DNA from: CAILUF01 sp964505265
GTDB lineage: Bacteria > Pseudomonadota > Alphaproteobacteria > Rickettsiales > UBA1997
Direction of reading: 5' to 3'
Assembly (NCBI GenBank): GCA_964505265.1
Contig: CAZDGN010000003.1
Location: 1-64,000 of the forward strand
DNA length: 64,000 nt
The notes beneath the pieces are model-generated. The model saw only the letters and a list, made by a program, of their open reading frames with translations. It was not told the origin of the DNA and did not search any database. Both the position numbers and the translations under genes were made by a program. Shown piece by piece: positions 34,086 to 42,824 of the stretch. How positions within the stretch are numbered: position 1 is the stretch's first letter; every line of letters begins with the position of its first letter.

Positions 34086-34152
34086 AAAAGTTGTATTGTT
34101 AAATTAATAAATTTGTGTACAATTAATAAATTATTGATTAAGCTAATTTAAG

Positions 34153-34176
34153 TCAAGTAAGTACTTGATTTTTTTT
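34153..34176 (+). promoter_or_regulatory. Short hairpin with T-run in the hisE leader
   Basis: TCAAGTAAGTACTTGA folds with a 6-7 bp stem and is followed by eight T, about 30 bp before the hisE ATG. It resembles a minimal terminator, so it could attenuate hisE transcription. It also shares the CAAGT/ACTTG core with the palindrome near 20.14 kb. The stem is short and the evidence is structural only. Confidence 0.35.
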
Positions 34177-34206
34177 CGTAATCTTAATAAATTATTTACA
34201 AAAAAT

Positions 34207-34542
34207 ATGTCGGAAAACCAAATTTCAAAAAATAATCCAACTCTTAATCTTGACGAACTATACGAGTTAATTACAACAAAATCCAAATCTTCAAATATAA
34301 ACTCTTATAGCAAAAAATTAATTGAACAACCCGTAAATTTAGTTGCCCAAAAAATTGGCGAAGAGGGAGTTGAAGTGGCTATTTCTGCACTTGACCACGA
34401 TCGACACCAAAATCAAAACACTAAAAATGAAATAATTAAAGAAGTTGCTGATTTATTTTATCACACCACTGCATTATTAGTAAAATATGATATTAAATTT
34501 TCGGATATTTTTCATGAATTTTACTTAAGAAATAAGAAATAA
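34207..34542 (+). CDS. hisE: Phosphoribosyl-ATP pyrophosphatase
   Basis: Second step of histidine synthesis: hydrolysis of phosphoribosyl-ATP to phosphoribosyl-AMP. The all-alpha MazG-like fold is shown by QKIGEEGVEVAISAL and IKEVADLFYHTTALLV, which carry the metal-binding acidic residues. I start at the ATG at 34207 (111 residues); an in-frame TTG upstream at 34165 is weaker. No other his gene is adjacent, so the his pathway must be dispersed. erpA begins 1 bp after the stop. Confidence 0.93.
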   Translation: MSENQISKNNPTLNLDELYELITTKSKSSNINSYSKKLIEQPVNLVAQKIGEEGVEVAISALDHDRHQNQNTKNEIIKEVADLFYHTTALLVKYDIKFSDIFHEFYLRNKK

Positions 34543-34543
34543 T

Positions 34544-34876
34544 ATGACAATTTCACTTTCGCAAAATGCTATAAATCGAGTTTTAGAAATTCGAAAAGAA
34601 AAAAATGATTTAAATAAATTTCTGCGCTTAACTGTCAAAAGTGGCGGTTGCAGTGGATTTCAATATATCTTTGAACTTGACGATAAAAATTTAGCCGATG
34701 ATTTAATTATTTATCAAGAAAATCAAAATATTATTGCCAAAACTGATGAAATTTCCAAGCAATTTATTGAAGGCTCGGTAATTGATTACATTGAAGAATT
34801 AGGTGCATCATATTTTAAAGTAACCAATCCAAATGCCAAGGCAAATTGTGGTTGCGGTGCATCATTTGGAGTTTGA
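34544..34876 (+). CDS. erpA: A-type iron-sulfur carrier ErpA/IscA
   Basis: 110 residues with the three cysteines of the HesB/IscA family: Cys in SGGCSGFQY and the C-terminal CGCG in NCGCGASF. It carries or inserts Fe-S clusters. The tail resembles ErpA (essential for isoprenoid enzymes IspG/IspH), and dxr lies nearby, but IscA cannot be excluded. It ends with TGA, confirming TGA as a stop in this organism. Confidence 0.9.
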   Translation: MTISLSQNAINRVLEIRKEKNDLNKFLRLTVKSGGCSGFQYIFELDDKNLADDLIIYQENQNIIAKTDEISKQFIEGSVIDYIEELGASYFKVTNPNAKANCGCGASFGV

Positions 34877-34882
34877 GAGTTG

Positions 34883-35263
34883 TTATAAAAATAAACAATT
34901 ATTATCTCTACCTTTAGATCTAGGCTTTTCAACCTTAGATGTAGGATTAGAATTTGATTGATTCTGAGATTTGTCGATATAATTTCCAACACAAATTCCA
35001 CTTACACCTAAAACTGTAAGTAAAGTTACCGAAGTTAGAACTACGGGGACAGTTACAGGAGCTGAAGCAGTGAGTGCAAATGCCGTAATAATTCCAGTTC
35101 CAATAGCCAAACCCACTCCAACTCCAGCATAAACTGGAGGTGGCGCCTTGACTAAAGCGCTCCAAAAATCAGGGGTAAATTTTTCAGGTTCTTTTTCACG
35201 AGAATTACTATTAGACAGTGAAAAATTTGGGCTGTATGGTTCTCCATGTTTATTTCCCGTCAT
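34883..35263 (-). CDS. Small membrane protein with CaaX-like C-terminus, unknown
   Basis: 126 residues. The N-terminal 40 are polar; two adjacent hydrophobic, Gly/Ala/Thr/Val-rich segments (about 43-67 and 69-95) form a likely membrane hairpin; a polar basic tail KVEKPRSKGRDNN then leads to the last four residues Cys123-Leu-Phe-Leu. A Cys-aliphatic-aliphatic-Leu end after a basic stretch looks like a eukaryotic prenylation signal. I do not recognise a family. It is 7 bp from the end of rseP's upstream region on the same strand and could be cotranscribed with it. Confidence 0.65.
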   Translation of the reverse strand: MTGNKHGEPYSPNFSLSNSNSREKEPEKFTPDFWSALVKAPPPVYAGVGVGLAIGTGIITAFALTASAPVTVPVVLTSVTLLTVLGVSGICVGNYIDKSQNQSNSNPTSKVEKPRSKGRDNNCLFL

Positions 35264-35270
35264 AAATCTA

Positions 35271-36383
35271 CTACCATATTAAGTTAATAATATCGTTAAT
35301 GGTGGTAAAAACCATTAAACTTAGAACTATAGCAAGTCCAAAATTATAACCATAATTTTGAATCTTTACTGGCAAGGCCTTACCTCTAATCGCCTCAATG
35401 ATGTAATAAAATAGATGACCACCATCAAGCACTGGAATTGGCAATAAATTCATTACTCCCAAATTAATTGAAATCATTGCCATAAACCAAATAACCATTT
35501 CTAGACCAATATCAACGGTTTTTCCAGAATATTTGGCAATTTTAACTGGACCACCCAGCTCTTTAACTGACCTTTGACCCGTAATTAATTGACCCAATGT
35601 TTTAAGGATTGAAACCGAAATACTAGCAACCTCCTTATTACTTTGTAAAAAACTTTGCCACAAATTCAAGTCAATTGTGGTTAATTTGTCGGCAACCACC
35701 CCAATAGTTCGCACTTTATTTTCATCGCCAAAAATATCTTTTTGAGAAATTAATTTAGGTTCAACATTTTTGATTATTATTTCATTGTTATCTCGCAAAA
35801 TTTCTAAGCTAATAACTGGCTCCAAACCCGTTAAAACGATAGTTCTAATATCGGTAAAATCTTGAATCTCTTGACCATTAACCTTAAGAATTTTGTCACC
35901 TTTTTTTAGACCCGCATCCATTGCCGGACTGTCGGCGACAACATCATTAACAATCGGCTCAACTACATTCAAACCATTTTTATAAAATAACAAGGTCATT
36001 AACAAAATTGCTAATAAAAAATTTGCAACTGGACCAGCAATTACAATGGCAAAACGCTGATAAACATTTTTGCCAATAAAAGAAATTTTGCGTTCATGAG
36101 CCGACATTTTTTTGACAATTTCATAATCTGGAACACTGGCTTGGTTTTTGTCGCCATACATTTTAACATAACCTCCGAAAGGCAAAATACAAAATTTCCA
36201 TTTGGTTTTAGATTTATCGAAAAAACCAAATAATTCCTTGCCAAAACCAATTGAAAATTCTTCAATTTTCACTCCGCAAAGTTTTGCTACGAAATAATGA
36301 CCAAATTCGTGAATAAAAACAATCAAGGAGATGATTAAGATGAAGGAAAATAAATTATGTAAAAAAATTGAGAGTAAATCCAT
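35271..36383 (-). CDS. rseP: Site-2 protease RseP (M50 zinc metalloprotease)
   Basis: Intramembrane protease that cleaves anti-sigma factors and leftover signal peptides. The zinc motif HEFGH is at residues 25-29 in the first membrane helix; a PDZ domain lies about 125-205 (SPAMDAGLKKGDKILKVNG); the third motif NLLPIPVLDGGH is in a C-terminal helix. Its 370 residues contain one PDZ domain rather than two. It follows dxr after 2 bp, a conserved order in proteobacteria, though cdsA and bamA are missing. Confidence 0.96.
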   Translation of the reverse strand: MDLLSIFLHNLFSFILIISLIVFIHEFGHYFVAKLCGVKIEEFSIGFGKELFGFFDKSKTKWKFCILPFGGYVKMYGDKNQASVPDYEIVKKMSAHERKISFIGKNVYQRFAIVIAGPVANFLLAILLMTLLFYKNGLNVVEPIVNDVVADSPAMDAGLKKGDKILKVNGQEIQDFTDIRTIVLTGLEPVISLEILRDNNEIIIKNVEPKLISQKDIFGDENKVRTIGVVADKLTTIDLNLWQSFLQSNKEVASISVSILKTLGQLITGQRSVKELGGPVKIAKYSGKTVDIGLEMVIWFMAMISINLGVMNLLPIPVLDGGHLFYYIIEAIRGKALPVKIQNYGYNFGLAIVLSLMVFTTINDIINLIW

Positions 36384-36385
36384 TA

Positions 36386-37537
36386 TTAAAATTTAATTTT
36401 TTTTGCAATTTCGCGAGCATTAAAATCATTTAACATAACTTCATCAATAGAATCAAGTTTTTTTGCTGGAATTTGTTCGAGAGTTTGTGAAACGATTTTA
36501 GTAATTTGATCAAAAGAAATTTCGTTTCTAAGAAATTTTTCAACAGCAATTTCGTTGCTTGCATTAAGAATTACAAGAGCATTTCCACCAACTTCAAGAG
36601 CTTGTCGACATATTTTAATTGCTTCAAATTTTTCTTCATTTGGTTCGTAAAATTCAAGTTTTTGAATTTTTGTTAAATCCATTTTTGGAATTTCAATCGC
36701 CATTCTTTGCGGATAATTTAAGGCATATGAAATTGGCACTTGCATATTGGGCAAGCTCAACATTGCTAGGCTTGCACCATCAGCATAGTTAACGATACCA
36801 TGAATAATTGATTGAGGATGGACAATTATTTTAATTTGCGATTTTTTTATGGGAAATAAATAGAAAGCTTCAATCATTTCTAAACCCTTATTCATCATAG
36901 TTGCCGAGTCAATGGAAATTTTTGCCCCCATATTCCAATTTGGATGCTTCAAAGCCTCGGCAACGGTAATATCTTTAAAATTTCGGTTTGAATTAAAAAA
37001 AGGTCCGCCCGAAGCGGTTAATGTGATATCATTAATTAAATCTAAATTATTATTTTCAAAAATTTGAAAAATTGCGTTATGTTCTGAATCTATCGGGATA
37101 ATTTGTACTTTATTTTTTTGTGCCAATTTCATGATAAATTCGCCCCCGCAAACTAGAGATTCTTTATTTGCCAAGGCAATATTGCTTTTTGCTAAAATTG
37201 CATTATAGGTTGGCATTACCCCAGCCGCACCAACAATGGCACATATCACCAAATCGCAATGCACTTTAGCGACATCAAGAATCGCTTCATTACCAGCTAA
37301 AATTTGGCATTTTTTTAAAGAAGAAAGTGCGATTTTTAAATCATTCAAATAATTTTGGTTTTCAATAACAACATATTCTGGTTCAAATTCTAGAGCTTGA
37401 GAAACAAGGGTTTTAATATCATTTTTGGCAACTAAAATATTTACTTTAAATTTTTCTTTGGCATTTCTTATGACTTTTAAAGCATTTGAGCCAATAGACC
37501 CTGTCGATCCAAAAATTGCAATGGTTTTTACAGACAT
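36386..37537 (-). CDS. dxr: 1-deoxy-D-xylulose 5-phosphate reductoisomerase
   Basis: Second step of the MEP pathway to isoprenoids, NADPH-dependent. The start is the ATG at 37537, because KTIAIFGSTGSIGSNALKV follows at once; an upstream extension would overlap rbfA. Further signatures are ALANKESLVCGG, IPIDSEHNAIFQ (metal-binding), LTASGGPF, HPNWNMGAKISIDSATMMNKGLE and HPQSIIHGIV. 383 residues, normal. Isoprenoid synthesis through MEP shows an independent route that many Rickettsiales lack. Confidence 0.96.
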   Translation of the reverse strand: MSVKTIAIFGSTGSIGSNALKVIRNAKEKFKVNILVAKNDIKTLVSQALEFEPEYVVIENQNYLNDLKIALSSLKKCQILAGNEAILDVAKVHCDLVICAIVGAAGVMPTYNAILAKSNIALANKESLVCGGEFIMKLAQKNKVQIIPIDSEHNAIFQIFENNNLDLINDITLTASGGPFFNSNRNFKDITVAEALKHPNWNMGAKISIDSATMMNKGLEMIEAFYLFPIKKSQIKIIVHPQSIIHGIVNYADGASLAMLSLPNMQVPISYALNYPQRMAIEIPKMDLTKIQKLEFYEPNEEKFEAIKICRQALEVGGNALVILNASNEIAVEKFLRNEISFDQITKIVSQTLEQIPAKKLDSIDEVMLNDFNAREIAKKIKF

Positions 37538-37538
37538 T

Positions 37539-37913
37539 TTATTTTTTATTCTTGGTTTTTTTGGTATTTTTTTGCTTTTCTTGATTAATAATTGATTCAA
37601 TCACCAGTGAATTATTAATATTTTTATCTTGTAAAAAAACAATTTCTGGCACAAATCTTAAATCAATTTTTTGTGCAAGTAAATAACGAAAATTATGAGT
37701 ATTTGAGTTAATTTTTTCAAGAATTTGCGAGTGCTTTGAAGAGTCACCGCAAATATCGATAAAAATTTTTACATTTTTAGCATCGGGCGAAACATCAGCC
37801 ATTAAAACCGTAATAACATTATTCATTATAACTGAATAATCTTCGCGTAGAAAAATTTCCGACATAATTCTTTTAATATTTTCCGCAATTTGCAATTGTC
37901 TTTGTGATTTCAT
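37539..37913 (-). CDS. rbfA: Ribosome-binding factor A
   Basis: A 124-residue KH-fold protein that helps 16S rRNA 5' end maturation in the 30S subunit. Signatures are SQRQLQIAENIKRIMSEIF, the conserved ITVLMADVSPDAKNVKIFIDI and LRFVPEIVFLQD. The C-terminal tail is Lys-rich. It is normally next to infB, but here it sits 1 bp upstream of dxr, about 12 kb from infB. Confidence 0.92.
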   Translation of the reverse strand: MKSQRQLQIAENIKRIMSEIFLREDYSVIMNNVITVLMADVSPDAKNVKIFIDICGDSSKHSQILEKINSNTHNFRYLLAQKIDLRFVPEIVFLQDKNINNSLVIESIINQEKQKNTKKTKNKK

Positions 37914-37914
37914 T

Positions 37915-38697
37915 TTAGAATTTTTTATATTGATGGATACCTTTCATTGTAATATTGAAAGTTACAATTTTAATTGATTTTGGATTTAAAATATCGGTAT
38001 TTCTAACTTCGGCGGTAATTAATTTTCTGTCATTATCAGCATAAGTTAAATACTGATAATCAGTAAAATTAAATGGATGGTTCATAAAATACATTTCGGT
38101 TTCTAATTTTCCAAATTTTGGGTGATAAATATTCATATTTATGTGCGGAGCCCTGCCAGATGTTGCACCGGGCATTATGGAAATAAAATGATAATTACCT
38201 AAATTATCAGTAATTGCCCTTCCTGACATACTAAAAAATTTATCAATATATCCACTCCCACTTTCAAGCAAAGTATGATACTTTCCGGCGGAATTAGTTT
38301 GCCATATTTCAATCACCGCATTATGTATCGGCACTCCAAATGAGTCGGTTAAGGTACCCTGAATAAAGATAATTTCGCCATATGCTCGATAAAATGAACC
38401 GGGTTTTTTTGCTAAATTATTGGTACTTTGAAAAGTTTCGGGCATAGATAAATCGGCAGTAAAAAGCCTTGAAGGGGTTGGGGTTTTGGGCTTGAACGGC
38501 GATAAATCGTCGCCATAAAACTCTTTTTTATCATAACTTAATTGATAAATTTTTTTAAGTTCAAGATTTTGTTCAGGATCGGCTTCAGATGCTAGCGGAT
38601 TTAAAAAACTTGGGTTTTGAGCTTTTGCATTAAAAAAACAAAAAAATATCAATAAGAAAAAATTTGTTAAAATAAATTTATTTTTGTTAATATTCAT
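37915..38697 (-). CDS. Exported intradiol ring-cleavage dioxygenase-like protein
   Basis: A signal peptide (1-26) precedes a beta-sandwich of the protocatechuate 3,4-dioxygenase type (about 100-260), with GTLTDSFGVPIHNAVIEIWQTNSAGKYH and YHFISIMPG. Iron ligands in the family are two Tyr and two His. Tyr140, Tyr169 and His185 line up, but the second His of the usual RPAHIHF is Asn187 here (GRAPHINMNI). The protein may still bind metal, or may have lost dioxygenase activity. Exported members exist in Rickettsia and other bacteria with unknown role. It is one base from rbfA. Confidence 0.78.
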   Translation of the reverse strand: MNINKNKFILTNFFLLIFFCFFNAKAQNPSFLNPLASEADPEQNLELKKIYQLSYDKKEFYGDDLSPFKPKTPTPSRLFTADLSMPETFQSTNNLAKKPGSFYRAYGEIIFIQGTLTDSFGVPIHNAVIEIWQTNSAGKYHTLLESGSGYIDKFFSMSGRAITDNLGNYHFISIMPGATSGRAPHINMNIYHPKFGKLETEMYFMNHPFNFTDYQYLTYADNDRKLITAEVRNTDILNPKSIKIVTFNITMKGIHQYKKF

Positions 38698-38729
38698 TAT
38701 TTTATTTAAAAATTAAACTTAAAACCTGC

Positions 38730-39299
38730 CTAAACTTTTGGCAAGGTAACTCCAGTTTGTTTCATATATTTGCCTTGTCTTTGATTATAAGAAACCTCGC
38801 ACGGTAAATCGCCTTTAAAAAATAAAAACTGACAAACTCCCTCAAAAGCATAAATTTTGGCAGGAAGCGGTGTAGTATTAGAAAATTCTAGGGTAACATG
38901 ACCTTCCCAACCCGGCTCAAGTGGCGTTACATTAACTATAATTCCACATCTTGCATAGGTTGATTTGCCAACACAAATAACCAATACATCTTCTGGAATT
39001 CGAAAATATTCCACAGTTCTGGCAAGGGCAAAGCTATTTGGCGGAATAATGCAAACATCATTTTTTCGATTTACAAAACTATTTTCCGAAAAATCTTTTG
39101 GGTCAACTATTGCAGAATCGATGTTAGTAAAAATCTTGAATTCATCACAAACTCTAGCATCATACCCATAAGAAGAATTTCCATAAGAAATAATTTTATC
39201 CCCATTTTCATTGAAGCGAGTTTGCTTGGCGACAAATGGTTCTATCATTTTATGCTCAATGGCTAGCTTAGCAATTGATTTATCGGATAATATTGACAT
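38730..39299 (-). CDS. dcd: dCTP deaminase
   Basis: Makes dUTP from dCTP, feeding thymidylate synthesis. The 189 residues include SYGYDARVCDEFKIF, CVGKSTYARCGI, VTPLEPGWEGHVTLEFSNTTPLP with the catalytic Glu, and the C-terminal YNQRQGKYMKQTGVTLPKV. Monofunctional type, as in proteobacteria. It stands alone and is divergent from the antiporter gene. Confidence 0.97.
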   Translation of the reverse strand: MSILSDKSIAKLAIEHKMIEPFVAKQTRFNENGDKIISYGNSSYGYDARVCDEFKIFTNIDSAIVDPKDFSENSFVNRKNDVCIIPPNSFALARTVEYFRIPEDVLVICVGKSTYARCGIIVNVTPLEPGWEGHVTLEFSNTTPLPAKIYAFEGVCQFLFFKGDLPCEVSYNQRQGKYMKQTGVTLPKV

Positions 39300-39411
39300 T
39301 TTGAAATAATTTTTTTAATGATTAAATAATTGTAGCAAAAAAATATTAACATTATATAAATATATTTTAAATGTTTTTTTAAATAATTTTTTACCTTTAA
39401 TAATATAACTA

Positions 39412-41127
39412 ATGCACGACATTTCATACTTACGCGATATATTGATTTTATTAATGGCATCAGTATTTGTAGTAGTTATTTTTCAAGAAATTGGTTTAAG
39501 CCCTGCCCTTGGATATGTTGTGGCGGGAACTGCAATTGGACCTTATGGCTTTGGAATTGTCTCCAGCATTGACACAACTAAATCAATTGCTGAACTCGGA
39601 ATAGTATTTATGCTTTTTTTCATTGGTCTTGAATTAACTTTTGCTCGATTAATGACTCTTAAAAAATATGTTTTGGGCTTTGGCGGATTGCAAATTCTTC
39701 TTACCGCCTTAACTATTTTTTTATTTTGTAAATTTTATTTTCATTTCTCTTCCGAAACTTCAATTATCATCGGCAGTGCATTAGCAATGTCATCAACGGC
39801 AATTGTAATGCAAGTAATTGCAGAAAATGGCGAACAGTCAACAAGGGTCGGAAGATTGACTTTTTCGATTTTACTTATGCAAGATTTAGCGGTAATTCCC
39901 ATTTTGGTTCTATTACCACTTTTAAAAAACACCGACTTAAATTTAACTCATGCCGTAGGCGGAGCTTTAGCTGATGCCTTTATCGCTATGATTGTAATTT
40001 ATATTATTGGCAGAGTTTGCTTGCGGCCAATATATCGATTAATTGCTAAATCTAAAAGCGATGTATTATTTATTAGCTTAACTCTAATTGTAATTTTAGG
40101 TTCAGCCTTCGTAACCAATCATCTTGGAATGTCTTTCGCCCTTGGTGCCTTCGTTGCTGGCTTAATGATTGCCGAAACCGAATATCGCTATCGAATCGAA
40201 GAAGAAATTTCCTCAATGAAATCTTTATTGCTTGGACTATTTTTTATGACCATCGGCATGTCTTTTGACTTTAACTTATTAATCAGTAGCTTTCATTATA
40301 TCGTTATGGTTTCTTTTGCAATTATCGCAATTAAATCAATTATTATCATCGCTCTTGGACGTTTTTTCAAATTTCCAATTGCACCATCAATTCATACCGG
40401 TCTTTTATTGTCACAAGGTGGAGAATTTTCTTTTGTGGTGTTCTTAATTGCCGTTCAACTTGGATTTATTCCAAGCTCATTATCACAATTTTTGATGACT
40501 ACCGTAACTTTTACTATGGCTTTAACCCCAATATTGGCTAGTATTGGCAGAAAAACTAAATCCTATTTATACACTAAAGAAGTTTTACATGATAATAAAT
40601 TAAAATCCGAAATAGGCAATATTTCTAAACACATTGTTGTTATTGGATTTTCAAGAGTCGGTAGAATTGTCTCTTATATCTTAAAAAAGAAAAGCATCAA
40701 TTATTTAATCCTTGAAAATAATCATCGAACCGTGACTTCACAAAGATTTAAAGGCTTCAATATCTATTATGGCGATGCACTAAATATCGATATATTACGA
40801 CATATTGGTGTTGAGCGGGCAGAATCAGTGGTTATTGCCATTGAAGATGAATTTGCCTGTATGAAAATTACCAGATTTATCCACGAAAATTTCCCGACGG
40901 TTGCAGTTATTACAAAATCAGAAAACATTGTTAATGCAGACCGCTTAAAAAAAGTAGGGGCAAGCTTTGTGGTTGCTAAAAATGTTGAAACTGGATTGCA
41001 ACTCAGTCATGCCGCCCTTTCTAGTGTTGGAATTGGAAGCGAAGAAATTTCAAGTGCTCTCAATGCTTTTCGTGACATAAATTCAGAGGTTATGAAGGAA
41101 TTTATTAATAACGAATCCCACCAATAA
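39412..41127 (+). CDS. CPA2 family cation:proton antiporter (KefB/KefC-like)
   Basis: About twelve membrane helices span residues 5-385, with GLSPALGYVVAGTAIGP, GLELTFARLMTLK, SAFVTNHLGMSFALGAFVAGLMIAE and QGGEFSFV. The cytoplasmic part (about 400-545) is a Rossmann TrkA-N domain opening HIVVIGFSRVGRIV. Such proteins expel K+ in exchange for protons, gated by nucleotides or glutathione adducts. No KefF/KefG partner is present. 571 residues, within the range of the family. Confidence 0.9.
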   Translation: MHDISYLRDILILLMASVFVVVIFQEIGLSPALGYVVAGTAIGPYGFGIVSSIDTTKSIAELGIVFMLFFIGLELTFARLMTLKKYVLGFGGLQILLTALTIFLFCKFYFHFSSETSIIIGSALAMSSTAIVMQVIAENGEQSTRVGRLTFSILLMQDLAVIPILVLLPLLKNTDLNLTHAVGGALADAFIAMIVIYIIGRVCLRPIYRLIAKSKSDVLFISLTLIVILGSAFVTNHLGMSFALGAFVAGLMIAETEYRYRIEEEISSMKSLLLGLFFMTIGMSFDFNLLISSFHYIVMVSFAIIAIKSIIIIALGRFFKFPIAPSIHTGLLLSQGGEFSFVVFLIAVQLGFIPSSLSQFLMTTVTFTMALTPILASIGRKTKSYLYTKEVLHDNKLKSEIGNISKHIVVIGFSRVGRIVSYILKKKSINYLILENNHRTVTSQRFKGFNIYYGDALNIDILRHIGVERAESVVIAIEDEFACMKITRFIHENFPTVAVITKSENIVNADRLKKVGASFVVAKNVETGLQLSHAALSSVGIGSEEISSALNAFRDINSEVMKEFINNESHQ

Positions 41128-41132
41128 ATATA

Positions 41133-42617
41133 TTAATTTTGATTAATTTTTTGCTGAACTTCAATTGGCAAAAGAGTTTTTAAAGCCTTAATCTTATCTG
41201 GGTTTTCAGAATTAAAACTCGAGGAAAATATTTTTGGTGAAATAAAGTCCCGCAAACGATTTTTTTCTATATCATCAAATTTAGCAACAATAAAATTTGC
41301 TAAAGCAATAACTATAAAACTATTAGAATTAACTATAATATCATTAACGAAATATTTCTTAAAGATTAAATTTAGTGGATTTAATGAAGGAATTATAGAG
41401 TATAAATATTCCTTCAAAAAATCCTTGTCCAAATTATTAAAATAGGCAAGCACCGAGTCTTTGGTAAAGGCAAAATCACATTCATCATCATAATAAAAAT
41501 TTTTATATATTGCTCGACCATTTTTATTTAAAACCTTTACTAAATCTATGGATTTATTTAACTGCTCCATATTTTCATAAATGAATTTTCGAAAACTCAC
41601 TTTCATTTCCGATAAAATAATATTTTCGGCAAAAAACATAATTAAAAATTCAGGAATTGATACTTGATTTACTTGATTAATGCATTGTAAAAAAACATTA
41701 TTAATGTTTGCTTGAATATTATCGGAAGTTTTACAATAAATTGAAACCAGCATTTTAATTTTAGCACAAACATTTGACAAATCATTAGAATTAATTTTAT
41801 TTTGAAATTCATTTGCTAATAAATTATGTTTTAAAAATACTTGAATGATGTAGCTATCCATCGAATTTTGATGACGAACATAATCAATAATTTCTTGCAA
41901 TATAACTTGAAAATTTGCAGGATTTTTTAACTGATTTTTAATTGAATAATTTTGATCACTAAAATAATTTTCAATATAATTATTCTGGTTTTTATTATTG
42001 AAATAATCATTTTGAAGCATAATTTCTAGATCCTTCAAATTCAAAGGCTCTTGCAATTTATTGTTACGAATAAAATCGGCAAAATCATTAATATTTTTTT
42101 TGATTTTATTGCTAGTATTTTCGATTTTAAATTTTGCTTCTAAAAAAATATCGGGGATTGGAAATTGTAAAATATTTAACTCATTATTTACAAAATAAAA
42201 TTCTCCTACCCCACCAATTGCAAATAAATTAGCCATAATTTCAAAAATATTTTCATTTTTAGTAAAAATATTGTCTAAATTATTCACTATATTGCGATAA
42301 TTATTTATACGAATAATCACAGAATTTTGAAGATTTGCGATATTATTTTTTAAATTTTTTTCTATAAAATTTTTGCTGTAATCATTTTCCGCTTCGATGC
42401 TTATTAAAAGAATTTTAGGCTTAAATTCGGTTAATTGAGAAAAATCTAAAAAAATTTTTTTATTGCCATCATTGCTGTTTGATAATAGCAACTTATCTTG
42501 TTCATCAATTTTAGCGTTAACAAACAATATATCAACTTTGCGGTGAGCATTATAGCCACTCCAGAATTTTTGATAATCGTCTTTTCTTAAATATGAAATA
42601 AAATATTTTTCAGTCAT
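41133..42617 (-). CDS. Large protein of unknown function
   Basis: 494 residues without signal peptide or membrane helices, rich in Asn, Ile, Lys and Phe. The first 110 residues look alpha/beta (ILFVNAKID, KILLISIEAEND, SVIIRINNY as likely strands), while the remainder appears all-helical. No motif I can name. It lies between the antiporter and tsaD with an AT-rich roughly 200-bp spacer on the tsaD side that shows no feature. The open frame is long and intact, so it is a real gene. Confidence 0.75.
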   Translation of the reverse strand: MTEKYFISYLRKDDYQKFWSGYNAHRKVDILFVNAKIDEQDKLLLSNSNDGNKKIFLDFSQLTEFKPKILLISIEAENDYSKNFIEKNLKNNIANLQNSVIIRINNYRNIVNNLDNIFTKNENIFEIMANLFAIGGVGEFYFVNNELNILQFPIPDIFLEAKFKIENTSNKIKKNINDFADFIRNNKLQEPLNLKDLEIMLQNDYFNNKNQNNYIENYFSDQNYSIKNQLKNPANFQVILQEIIDYVRHQNSMDSYIIQVFLKHNLLANEFQNKINSNDLSNVCAKIKMLVSIYCKTSDNIQANINNVFLQCINQVNQVSIPEFLIMFFAENIILSEMKVSFRKFIYENMEQLNKSIDLVKVLNKNGRAIYKNFYYDDECDFAFTKDSVLAYFNNLDKDFLKEYLYSIIPSLNPLNLIFKKYFVNDIIVNSNSFIVIALANFIVAKFDDIEKNRLRDFISPKIFSSSFNSENPDKIKALKTLLPIEVQQKINQN

Positions 42618-42824
42618 TTTTTTTAATTATGATTTTAAAAAAAATGTTTTTTATCAAGTTTTTTTTGCATATAAATTTTAACAATATTTTTTTGTTATTA
42701 TTTAAAACAAACAAATATGATCTTAAAATATTAAATTTTTTTTACATTTAAAATTACACTAAAAAAAATTTTATTAGCTAAATAAATTTTTAATGAATAA
42801 TTTTGATTTTGTCTAAATTAATCT

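Noticed and set aside
42618..42824. Possible small RNA or gene in the AT-rich spacer before tsaD
   Set aside because: Only A/T tracts and very short ORFs are visible; no stable stem or coding signal.
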